From NCBI GenBank assembly GCA_950106755.1, contig OX467083.1, forward strand, positions 46,328,555 through 46,392,554: 64,000 bases of DNA, in the 5' to 3' direction. Below, in pieces: positions 35,101 through 46,229 of the stretch (the stretch's first letter is position 1; every line of letters begins with the position of its first letter). The DNA comes from Climacium dendroides (taxonomy: Eukaryota; Streptophyta; Bryopsida; Hypnales; Climaciaceae). Made by a program: the position numbers and the translations under genes. Below the pieces are notes generated by a model. It had not been told where the DNA came from and ran no database searches. It saw only the letters and a program-made list of their open reading frames with translations.

Positions 35101-37875
35101 GAGTTTCAATAGAAAATTTACTTTTTCACACATAAAAAATATCAAGATTCTATGTATCAATTATATAATAGGATAAATTTAGCTTGATAGTGAAATTTGA
35201 CTTTAAGATCATTGCCAAGTGTGTTTTAGATTTAAAATATAGAATACCTACTTGAGAACTTTTCATACTAATTTCCATTGCCACTTGTACCTCTTGAAAT
35301 AGTTTTAAATTAATTGGATTTTTGCTATATTTAGAAATTTATTTTTATATTTATTTTCAAATATTATAATATGATAGTTTTATGAAACAAAGTGAAAATA
35401 TTCATAATGATTGCAAGTTTAGAGTGTCATGTAATAAAAATACAAGATTGATATTTGAATACAATTTAAAAGGGAAAATTTAGCTTAGACATGATATTTG
35501 ACTGTTTTGCAATGGATCTACTTCTTTAGGGGTTAACTTTCTTAGTGACCTTTGTGAGGTATTGTAAGGTAGGGGAGTGCTAAATGTGTCTCAACTCTAA
35601 AAGTTTCCACTGTCTAATGCAAGGATACAAATAGGAGTCTCTAATGTATCCACATTGAACATTTCAAAGCATCTCTAATTCCAACTAAAAAAATTCATAA
35701 CTACTTCAAGAAGAGTCCAAAAAATATGAATCAAAGTGTATGCCGCTTGGATTTTTTCAGTTGGAATTGAAACACAATAATCAAAGTGTATGCGAGAGTG
35801 TGCCATTTGGATTATTGGATTAAAAAAAATTGACGCTTGAAGCTTAGATTGATTCTATTTGGACTAGTGATGAGAAAGTCATGGACAACCTTGCTTTTTA
35901 GGAAATTTGAGCATTTTCTTGAAAACATAATTTATAGAATTCATTTTTGAATGCAAATTTTGCAATTTTTCAAAAAAATTGTTAGACATGGTCAAGTTTG
36001 CTTGCTAAAACAATCTCATTGTTGGGATTATTAGTTTTCCCTTCAATCTTGAATATATTTCTACTCAATTTCGTACTTAACAATTTTTTAATGAGTGAAA
36101 ATCAAGTGTTCGTTAGTTGCATTTTTGTCTTAGATTTTCAACCCAATTCTTTACCATAAAAAATTATAAAATCAATTTTAGAAGTATAAAAGTTTTAAGT
36201 TAAAAAGATTTAAAGTCAAAGAATCTAGTTAAATAAGGTGTAAAAATACTTGTTTTTTTCACTTTAAATGCAAAAATATTGCAATCTACATGGTCAAAGT
36301 TTCTAAAATTTCTTCCACACATTTTTATACTAGTCTAGTGCAAGATATGCTAAAAAAAAATAGTTTTAAAATATTTTTGCTCTTTGCAATAGAAATGGCA
36401 GCTTCAAGTGGTTTCAGATGGAAAAAAGACCTTAGGACTTTAGGGTTTAATAGAAAATTTTAAAGAATTAAAAATTAAAAAAAAAATTAAAAAAAAATTA
36501 AAAAAAAATTTCTACCTAAAAGAGCTTTTAATGAACTAGTTACATCTTGAAGACAAAGAATTGCATGATTTCTAAATTTATACAAAGAATGATATACAAT
36601 TCAAGTCTTTTTTTATTTTGAAAAAATAAAATGAAATTTCATTGCTCCTTCAAATCTTTCTTTAGAAGGCTTTTTAGAAGGACAACTTCAAGATATATTT
36701 GTACTATTTTCTTGGTCATAATTTTTGCATTATCATTATACTATCAAAATCACAAGGCCTTCCGTAATATCATATTTTTACACTGTGAGATATTACAGAC
36801 ATCCAATCCCTCTGTAATATCACATTTGTATACAATACGATATTATAAAGTTCCAACGGCCAATTCATCTTTGTAATATCACACAATGTAAAAATGTGAT
36901 ATTACAAAGGTATGAAGGGTTCATATTTCTTAGCTTCACACTTCATTTTACTTCCACAATTCTATGATTTGAATCTTGAGCTTTGAATGTTCTCAATTTT
37001 AATGTTCTTTTCTTACTACCAAATGATTTGAAGCTTTGTTATATTGAAGCAATTTGGGATTCTATTACAAAGTATTTACAAAGTCTTTGCAATTTGACAA
37101 ATTTGCATTTCAATTTTTCAATTTTGATCACTATTGTTTATGACTGAAGAAATTTATCAAGTGGTGGTGTTCTTGAGCTTAACAATACCTCCAAGGTATT
37201 TTCTTTACATTTGTTTTGAACAAACTTGAATTCATGTATAGAATGGTGATTTGAACATTGAGTTTCATTTTAACAATTTGAGTGTGAAACACACTTTTCC
37301 ACTTCATGTAATTTTATTTCATGTAATAGAATTTCATTAATCTTATTCTAGGTATTTTCAATTTGTAATAATCTAGGAGTCGATGTCTATCATTAATTTC
37401 ATTAAGCTTTCTAAGTCTTTGCTTGATTAAGATCTTTTATCTTCAATTCTTCAATTGGTCTTCAATTTCTTATTTCTTTTGACTTGTTTTCTCTTTAAGT
37501 TCTTTGTCTTTGTTGTAAGTCTTTTATATCTTTGTCTTTTATTTGTTATATTTGAATAAGACATTTGCCCCTTTATATAGTTTTCCTTGGTGATAAGGGA
37601 CTATTACAATAATCCTAACCGTTTAACCTTGGAAATAGGCCTAAGACTATTTCTCCTATAATTTCCCTAACTACCTTTTCCTAACTAATTCTTTCCTATA
37701 ATTAGGGTTTGATCACATTGAGCAGTAGATAGTAACGTTCATATTAATTAAAGGCCCACCTCAAATACAGAAAAGGACAGTTCTTAGAACAGCAGGCTCG
37801 GAACCAGTCCTGAGGGTTAGTAGTAGGGGTAGTACGATGAGCGGCTTTAGGCATGTCAGGGTTCTTTGAACGTTA
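32100..37875. other. Very AT-rich, gene-free stretch
   Basis: Long A and T runs on both strands, no frame above about 80 codons with protein-like composition, and no TIR-bounded element that I could define. Only the triple hairpin at 36764-36909 stands out. Probably old decayed repeats. Confidence 0.45.
36764..36909. repeat. Three consecutive hairpins with GTAATATC/GATATTAC stems
   Basis: Hairpins at 36764-36796, 36814-36845 and 36870-36909. The third has a 15-bp stem (CTTTGTAATATCACA with TGTGATATTACAAAG). Spacing is about 50-57 bases. The stem sequence is conserved while the loops differ. Confidence 0.75.
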
Positions 37876-39517
37876 CACTACAAGGGAAATGGGCCCTAAT
37901 CTACAGAATTTTTGACAAAGAAGTGTCCAAAATGACAGCCTAATGTCTCAAATGACAACCAGAACTTCTTGTCGATTTTTTTGTCAATATCTTGTCAATT
38001 TTTCAATCAATTTTGACAAACAAGGTAAAAGTCTTCTACAAACACAGCAAGATTTTACATATAATTTACTTTATATTCAAAATGATGAAAATATATTTTA
38101 CTAACACTAAAAGAAAATGTACTTCTTTGCAACTTTTAACAACTCACAACCAACACCTTCAATTCACATATCAATTCATCTGAGCTCCCTTTATGTATTT
38201 GGAGTGGTAGGAAATTGACCAAACAATGTGGGATATATGAATTGTTGAAGTTGTGAGGGCTCGTAGTGAAGTTAGAAACCCGAAATTTTGTATTAAAAGT
38301 ATAATTTCAGACCTCATTTAAGCATAGTAGAGTGTCTTTTTTTAAAAAACTTTAAACTAAGAATAGTTAGAATATACATTGAAGTTTTAATTACAAAACT
38401 CCTTTTGACATTTCAAGTTTTCAATAAGAAGTTATGGACCAATTTCAAAGAGCATTTTGAAAAAAATATAATAAGAACAATTTCAAACACCTCTTTGAAA
38501 TTCCATAACTTTTGATTTAAAGCTCAAAATGTCAAAATTATTTTTGTATGAAAAACTTTAGTTCACTTTCTAAATAATATTAGTAAAATGTTTTATGAAA
38601 AAACACATTATACTATGCTTAAATGAGGTCTAAAATCCTATATTTAATACAGAATTTCGGGTTTCTGACTGAAAACACTAGGTTAGAAACCCGAAATTCT
38701 GTGTTAAATATAGGAGTTCAAACCTCATTTAGGCATAGTATAATGTGTTTTTTCATAAAACATTTTACTAATATTATTTAGAAAGTGAACTAAAGTTTTT
38801 CATACAAAAATAATTTTGACATTTTGAGCTTTAAATCAAAAGTTATGGAATTTCAAAGAGGTGTTTGAAATTGTTCTTATTATATTTTTTCAAAATGCTC
38901 TTTGAAATCGGTCCATAACTTTTTATTGAAAACTTGAAATGTCAAAAGGAGTTTTGTAATTGAAACTTTAATGTATATTCTAACTAGTATTAGTTTAAAG
39001 TTTCTTAAAAAAAGACACTCTACTATGCTTAAATGAGGTTTAAAATTGTACTTTTAATACAAAATTTTGGATTTCTAACTTCACTACAACTTCAACAATT
39101 CATATATCCCATATGAATTGGTTGACCTCCTACCTCCACATGTGTATGTATATAAGGAGCTTCTCTTCCCCATTCTCAACACTGAATACAAATGGTTCAT
39201 GGAGTGAAGTAATTTAGTAAATAAATTATCTCTGGGATTTTATTTTGTTTTGGTAAATATTCTTGAGAGATGATTAAAAATATTAATTTTTTTATTCATT
39301 TAAAATGATTTGATCTAAAAGTATTTCAGTCATCTGATAAAATTTTGTCAATGGAGTGACAAAGTATTGATTTTGCAACCAAATTCTGTCCTGTGATTGA
39401 TAGAATCTTGTCAATGGAGTGTCCAAATTGAGTGGAATCAGCCCCTCCTAATTGACAGAGGAATTGACGAAATTCTGTCATTTTTCTGTCAATTTGGACA
39501 CAATTCCCCTTGTAGTG
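37876..39517. mobile_element. Non-autonomous CACTA element with TGACA-rich subterminal zones (1642 bp)
   Basis: Left end CACTACAAGGGAAATGGG, right end inverted (CAATTCCCCTTGTAGTG). The 3-bp target duplication TTA is at 37873-37875 and 39518-39520. Subterminal zones are dense in TGACA/TGTCA motifs (37910-38020 and 39340-39500), as expected for the transposase-binding repeats of CACTA elements. The middle is a large foldback, listed separately. No transposase. This is a different family from the 2.2-kb CACTA copies. Confidence 0.87.
38178..39165. repeat. Large foldback, arms about 480 bp, inside the 1.64-kb CACTA element
   Basis: The left arm (about 38178-38660) pairs with the right arm (about 38675-39165) around a spacer of about 12 bases near 38665. 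Identity is high over the inner 430 bp; landmarks are AGAAACCCGAAATT at the centre and CATATATCCC at the outer part. A transcript across it would fold into a nearly 1-kb hairpin. It may be an older foldback element captured by the CACTA element. Confidence 0.88.
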
Positions 39518-39520
39518 TTA

Positions 39521-40417
39521 GCATGGAACGGCAGGAAAGTTGTGGTGGGGCATTCAGAGTCGTTACTGTGCAATGTCGTCTCCACGGAGTCCGTCGTTGT
39601 GGGCCGTGGTAAGCTGTGGAGTCGGAGCCGAGCCGCAATAGAAGGCTTTCTCGGAGACAGTATCCTGCCGCAGTGAAGTCGGAGGTACCAGCACGTCGTT
39701 GCAATAGAGGACGCCAGATTTTACTTGTGGAGGACGTGTGCTGATTGGTCATTGAACTTCAACTACAGTCCTTAACTCCAGTGCGGAGTTGCGGCACCTC
39801 TTTGGCAGGCCTTCCTTGGAAGTGGCGTGCGAGAGGTAATCTTTGAAGGTGCCACCAGTGAGCGTGCGGACTTCGCACTACAGTGCCTGGGATTCAGGTA
39901 TGTCATCAGTGATTTTTTTTTTTTAGGTTTTCCTATATCGTCCGACTTTGCCGTCATCGTTTCCTCCAGTCGCGACCACTGTCTATGCGTTCTTTAAGAA
40001 CATTGATCTAATTTAGGTTAGGACAATGGCAAGTGCACTACAACGCCATGATCGTTCGGTTGTCAGGCTACAATGCCATTCGGTTTCTAATGACATCGCT
40101 CCAGCATTTCGAACTCTGTCAACGAACATGCCCTACATTCTCCTCAAGCGCATAGTCCACCAAGTGCGGCATTGTAACGGTTTGCAGTAGGTTGTACACT
40201 CGCTCTTCCGCATTGCAATAAGAGTTGAACGTATTTATTGTCAGTGATTTGATTCATACATCTTTCTTTGAAGGGATACCGCATCCGGTGGCCTTCGTCA
40301 ATGGATTCGTGGAACTTCGGAGGCTCTGTGCTGAGCTACACAACCTAGTTGTTGTTGCTTTTGCTTAATGCCTCGGACGACCGCCTTTTTCCTAATGATC
40401 TGTAGAAAGTTCAGGAC
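39521..40417. other. Left part of a decayed PIF/Harbinger element
   Basis: Composition shifts to moderate GC after the CACTA element. Open frames at 39397-39957 on both strands do not match known proteins. It likely belongs to the Harbinger element whose transposase begins near 40418, but no terminal repeat was found. Confidence 0.4.
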
Positions 40418-41607
40418 ATGGAAGAACTTGTACCCGCCATGCCAGAAGCTGAAGACAGCAGAGCTCGGGAGACATTGACCTTCATGACAAGTTCTCTCCT
40501 TAATTTCCGACTGTTCGCTGCACTCACTGTCTACCATGACGAGGTGGAGTACTGGATGAAACCACGTTCTACCACTTGGTTTTTCAAGTTCCTTCTTGAG
40601 CAATACGACAATAAAAGTTGGTTGTCTATGTTTCGGATGACTAAACCAGCTATGTTTGCTTTAGCTGAAGTGCTTCGACCACATGTCCAGAAGCAGGATA
40701 CAAACTACCGTCCCTCTGTTCCAGTGCTTGTCGTGTTGCCTGCACCTTTTTTAAGCTTGCACATGGAGCAAACCTAACAGTGTGTAGTGAGATGTTTGCC
40801 ATAGGTAAGAGTACTGTTTCTAACATCTTGTGAGACGTTGTCCACAGTATTAATGAGTGTTTGCGTCAGGAGATATCATGGCCTGTGGAGGATTGCATGC
40901 AGAAGACTCAACGTAAATTTCGAGAACTCTACTCACTACCTGTTGTAGTGGGTGTGATCAATGGTGTGCAGATCTCCATAGCTAAACCAACTCTTGATTC
41001 AGCAGATTATTTCTACTTCAAAACTGGAGGATACAATATAAATTGCCAAGCTATGGTGGACAGTGAGAAACACTTCCTCGATTTGTATGTTGGTATGCCA
41101 GGCTCAACTAATGATAGCCGCATGCTGAAGAGGTCTTCTTTATTTAGTATGGCCACACATGCAAACCTCCTTCGCAGTGCTCCATCCGTGGACGGCTTTA
41201 GTCCTTACCTTTTTGCTGATTTGGGATATCCACTATTATCGTGGATTGTAGTCCCCTACAAAGAAAGCGCTTCCTTATCTATTGAAGAAACATTATTCAA
41301 TTAGAAGCTTTGGAAAGGATGTTCAGTAGTAGAAAATGCCTTTGGGATTCTGAAACAGTGCTTTCGAGAACTTCGAGGAAAATCAGATTTGCATCTTATT
41401 TTCTTACCTGATGTCGTCGTCTGCTGTACTATCCTCCACAACATTCTCCTCTGGTAGTCTCACAATGAAGTAGAAGAATTCCTGGAAGTTCTTCAAGAGG
41501 AGGGTCTTCAAGAAACTGAACTACCCAGGGAGAGTGGGCCTCGTCACTAGGAACCTCAGAGCACAACAGATTCACGTGCTGATGACATTGGTCATACGGG
41601 TCGATGA
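40418..41607 (+). pseudogene. PIF/Harbinger transposase relic (DDE_Tnp_4 / HARBI1-like)
   Basis: The nuclease of PIF/Harbinger transposons, here broken. 40418-40777 encodes the N-terminal helical part (RLFAALTVYHDEVEYW, then SMFRMTKPAMFALAEVLRPH). A frameshift near 40720-40740 moves to the frame holding KLAHGANLTVCSEMFAIGKS, followed by an in-frame TGA at 40831. 40861-41304 carries GVINGVQISI, where the family has GVIDGTHI: the first catalytic Asp codon is AAT (Asn) at 40960-40962. The second catalytic Asp is in FADLGYPLLSW (codon 41218-41220). After a TAG at 41302 comes the catalytic Glu in VVENAFGILK (41332-41334), then LHNILL, a TAG at 41455 and an acidic tail to 41607. Dead by several independent lesions. 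The usual partner ORF lies at 46230-47530. Confidence 0.9.
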
Positions 41608-43373
41608 ACCCAGATGCAGTACCGCCGAATGGGAACAAAGAGGCCGCCAAGGGGAACAACAGCAAGAAGGATGACATGAGCAAAGACGATGACGTCGTCA
41701 GTTCATGTTCATGTTTCGTTTGCATATTGGTAGGGTCCGTTTTAATCCTCTCATTTGGGAAATGATGCTCTGTGATGACATTTTCATTTGCTTTTGCCGG
41801 AGTTTTAACGAGGTACAAAGATTTGGCCAGCTGTCGTTGGGGTCTGCAGGGATGGTGAATAACCTCGAAACTCTAGGTTAGCATTTCGGCAATAGGAATT
41901 GGTGGTTATCGCTATTCATGGTATTTTATGATTATTAACTCGGTGTCCTCTGTTTGTTGCAGGACTGCTAAAAATTTTTCCAGCGATTTCTAGTCTTCAG
42001 GAAAGAATTCTGACAAGGTCACTTATTTCTAGAAGAACCATTCAGTTTTCCTGATTCCAGTGATATTCCAAATTTGGAATAACTGTATACAAGTTAGGTC
42101 TGTAGTTTTTAATTGTCGGCTGCTATGAGAACCTTCCGCTTGCTGCTTTGTTTAGCTTCAACACTTAGAGGTGAGGGAAATCGTCTTGTGCTCTATCATT
42201 GGGACATGATTCTGGACATCTGTAAAATTCGTTATGTCTTCATAGCTGCTTCATGGACATTACTGTACGTGCTGCTGAAGCTACAAATGAATGTTGTATT
42301 CCTGTTCAATGTGGACGACGACGAATGACCTCATTTCTAATTCATGACATTGAATCTTTGTCACATTTGAAGTGACTGCAGTCTAAGGAGGATGTCGCTC
42401 TGAAGCAACAGTTGGAAGTATACGTGGAGGGAGACCGGGATTCAGAAGAGGGAATTCAAAGAGTTGCTTTGAAAGTCATGAGGTAACGCTTGCAGTGCAG
42501 AGAATGCTTTGTTATGGAAATTGCTCTGTTTGGTATCTACCAAGAATAGAGCTCTGTCTTCAATACTATTTTCTTTTATTTCATTTTCTTTTCTTAATCA
42601 ATTGATTAAGATAATAAATGGAAGTGAAAGAGGAGTTGTGTGCTGCGGTTTTCATCTGATGTCTTGGAATGCTTTCGCAATTAAAAAATTAGGACAGCTA
42701 TAAGCTCCATGACTACAGTTCCTACGCCATTTCAATTCCTTAGAGCACATTAGAAAGTCTTCAAGAGACAGTATGAAATAATGCCAGTATCTGAACTCAA
42801 GGTACCTTCTCTAAATGATTCTTACGCTGTTACTTACCCTGCATTCACAAGTTTTTTGTTCAACATCGTATGCTTGTGAGTAAGCTTTTTTTCCCCTCTA
42901 ATACTTTGTAGAGATGCATGGCGGCTATTATATCAGTCCTTGCCCTCACAATGGCGGAAGAAGGGGGTAGAGTAAGTTCTTCCATGAATACCACTTGCAT
43001 AGTGATCTGACAGAATTCACTAGCGCTGACCTTGCAATTGCCTAGTTTTTCTATAATGTTTTGTACATTAATTATATTTCTTTTCATGTAGTTTTCCTAG
43101 CGATCTTCTAGTGGCGCCGTGTTTTTTTAGATTTTGTTGGTGATATTGTCGTTTATATTTTTGCAAACTGTTGAGCTACCTGTTGATGACTTGATGGATT
43201 TGTTGAAGCACATTGTTCCTTTTCATATGAAGGTAGACCACTACATTCCAATATTTGTTCTATACTTGAGTGAAGTTCACTCGTTCTGTTATAGTTTTGT
43301 TCATTCACGACATATCTTTCTGTTTGTGCCACCGGATTATGCATGTGTTTGTTTGACAAGTGCCTGACTCTAT
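41608..43373. other. Interior of the Harbinger element, non-coding or decayed
   Basis: Moderate-GC sequence between the transposase relic and the inserted CACTA element. Small frames (for example 42113-42328) show no recognisable domain. Confidence 0.35.
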
Positions 43374-43641
43374 TACTACAACAAAAGCAGTGTTTTATAA
43401 CTGCAATGAGTCGTAAAATTCAAAAATATGACTCACGCAGAAATCACTGTAGATGACTCGGAATATGATTGACTCTAGTCGTTTAGAAGCAGTCGCTTCA
43501 GACATCAGTCATATTGGTAGTCATATGGGTTGAGGGGTATAAATACCCATTTTTAGCCATAGTATGCCAATTAGGCGTATACTTTGACTATCGTAGGGGG
43601 GTTTTGACTTTTTTTTGAGTTGCCCGGACAAATAAAAAAAT

Positions 43642-44280
43642 CTTATGTGGAATACAACTGTGTCGAGTCATATTTTTTGATGACGTGGAATATAACTACG
43701 ATGAGTCATATTTATTGATGACGTGGAATATGACTGCGATGAGTCATATTTTTTGATGACGTGGAATATGACTGCGATGAGTCATATTTTTTAATGACAT
43801 GGAATATGACTGTGATTAGTCATATTTTGCAGTAACATGGAATATGACTACGGTGAGTCATATTTTGCAGTGATGGGGAATATGACTACGGTGAGTCATA
43901 TTTTGTAGTGATGTGGAATATGAATGCGGTGAGTCATATTTTGCAATAACGTAGAATATGACTGCAGTGAGTCATATTTTGCAATAACGTAGAATATGAC
44001 TGCAGTGAGTCATATTTTGCAGTGATGTGAAATATGACTGCGGTGAGTCATTTTTGGCAGTGATGTGAAATATGACTGCGGTTAGTCATATTTTGTAGTA
44101 ATATGGAATATGACTGCAATGAATCATATTTTTTGGTTATATGGAATATAACTAGGGTGAGTCATATTTTGCAGTAATGTGAAATATGACTGCGGTGAGT
44201 CATATTTTTGTTAATGTGAAAAATGATTCTCATGAGTCATATTTTTTAATGATGTAGAATACGACTTTCGTCAGTCATAT
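43642..44280 (+). repeat. 38-bp palindromic tandem array of CACTA copy B (about 17 units)
   Basis: Each unit has the form RTGACGTGGAATATGACTGC followed by GATGAGTCATATTTTTTG. The core is an interrupted palindrome, AATATGACT / AGTCATATT, around a 5-6 base spacer. Variants between units are mainly C/T and G/A changes. Confidence 0.92.
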
Positions 44281-45214
44281 TACTAACTATAATCACATTT
44301 TTAATGCATTTTAAATAAACATGATATATAACTATCATACATCAAGATGATTTGACAATTGAATAAAAAGCCTCATGCAATTAAAAATGAATACATAATA
44401 TATGATTTTAGAGATGTATGAAAGATAATCATATTAAAGAAAGAGAATACAAGAACAAATACAACTATCTTCATTGACATTTATTAGTCACTAATACAAA
44501 ATATATATATCACAATGAATCATTCACACAATCCAATAAGGCCTACAATCCTTACAATAATGTGAAGATGGCTTCATTGGGTTGTAAGTAGCCTCCAATG
44601 TCTTTGTTTCAACTTTTGGTGTCTGCATATACAATTAAATAAATGAGAAGTTAATTTTTAGTGATTGAACAACAAAGCTCAAACTTCAAAGGCTTATAAC
44701 AACACAAAATATGTAGCTCAAGTTTAGGATAGGAAGAATAAGATTGATGATGGAGGAAATAAGAAAAAAAAGATAAGTATTAAGAAATAACAAGAAGTAA
44801 AAGTTAAGATGCAACAAGAAATAAGAAGTAACAACTAAGATACAACAAAAAATAAGAAGCAACAACTAAGTCACAACATGAAGTAATAATTAAGACACAA
44901 GAGGAAATAAGAAGTAACAACTAAGACACAAGAAAAAACAAAAAGCACCAACTAAGACATAACAAAAAACAACAAGAAATGAGAGTGTAAATGCAACAAG
45001 AAGAAATAAGAAGCAAGAACTACAAAACAAGAACTAAAAAGAAGAAAGAGTTCAAATGCAAGAGAAAAAAAAGAATTTAGATGCAACAATAAGAAGCAAG
45101 AAACATGAAGTAAAAAACAACGAGAAACAAGAGTTGAGATGCAACAAAAAGCAACAACAAATGAGAGCTAAGAGACAATAGAAGGTAAGGAAGAAAAACC
45201 ACAAGAAGTGACGG

Positions 45215-45354
45215 TTAGGGTTTCAAAACCCTAAAAAGTGGCGGCTAGGGTTTTAAAACCCTAAAAAAATAATGGCTAGGGTCTCAAAACACTAAAAAAG
45301 TAGTGACTAGGATTCAAAATCCGAAAAAGTAGGTGACTAGGATTTCAAAATTTT
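45215..45354. repeat. Tandem telo-box-like palindromes in CACTA copy B
   Basis: About five units, spaced roughly 30 bases apart, of the palindrome TTAGGGTTTCAAAACCCTAA and decayed versions (CTAGGGTTTTAAAACCCTA, CTAGGATTCAAAATCC). Equivalent blocks: 22501-22610 in copy A and 51917-51969 in copy C. Confidence 0.8.
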
Positions 45355-46229
45355 AAATGATGGCTTATTTATATTTTTCTTGAATTGCCCAAAACAAAAA
45401 AAAATTCACTACTATGAAAATATAATTGATAATATGACTTAACATTCCCAAATATGTTCCCTACGTTCCCTATGAAGTATTTTGGTATTCCTAATGGCCA
45501 TATAGTATACACTTGTGAAGTACAAGGTGTAAAAATGACTGGTAGTCATATTTTGCAGTCATATTTCTCCCCAAAGTGTTGGCCTTCAAGAATATGACTG
45601 CAAGTAGTCGCTAGTCATCCTCAGTCATAATTCTGTAGTCATAAAACACTGTCATTGTTGTAGTGTATGTGTGTGCAGCAGTCATCCAAACTCTTTGAAT
45701 GTTGTGAAGTTGGTGGCAGACGTACTTCACTTCGTTGCAGTCACCGAACTTACAGCCAGCAGCCACCACTGAGTTGCATGTAAAAAAAGTAGCAGTGGAC
45801 ACTTTAAAAAATAGTGTAGGGACAGAACACATTCCATATTACAAAAACGAGTGCACGTAAGGTATGTCACAGTACAGGTCAAATTTAAGAGAAGCAGGAA
45901 CTAGTAGATATGGAGCAATCACTGTCATCAATACATTGTCGGCGATGGCAATATGAATTTCCAAGCGTCACTGAAGTAGCTGCTTTTTATGAGCTATATA
46001 GTAGTAGTGGTTTGATGATATTAGTCTATAGGTGCTGACTATGACAGTCACCTGCATTGTTTATACAAAGCCTGTGAAGTACTGCACGCCGATGAGGCCG
46101 CATTTCAGGCATTCCCGACGTTGAAGCGGATGTCCGGCTCCTCCTCACTTGGTCTTGCGGCCATGAACACTGCCTCGCCACGGGAAGGCTGTTCTTCGGC
46201 AGCAGAAGCAGGGAGGACGGTGCCTGCAC

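Larger units (their letters stand above)
43374..45665 (+). mobile_element. Non-autonomous CACTA element, copy B (2292 bp), inserted in the Harbinger element
   Basis: Same family and orientation as copy A. Left end TACTACAACAAAAGCAGTG (first base C changed to T), right end GTTGTAGTG; target duplication TAT at 43371-43373 and 45666-45668. Layout as in copy A: 38-bp palindromic array (about 43642-44280), purine-rich tract (about 44745-45200), telo-box-like palindromes (45215-45354), right terminal zone. No protein encoded. Confidence 0.88.

Noticed and set aside
43374..45665. The 38-bp arrays considered as CRISPR-like or centromeric satellite
   Set aside because: Units are contiguous without unique spacers, and the arrays are bounded by CACTA ends with 3-bp target duplications, so they are internal to a transposon.
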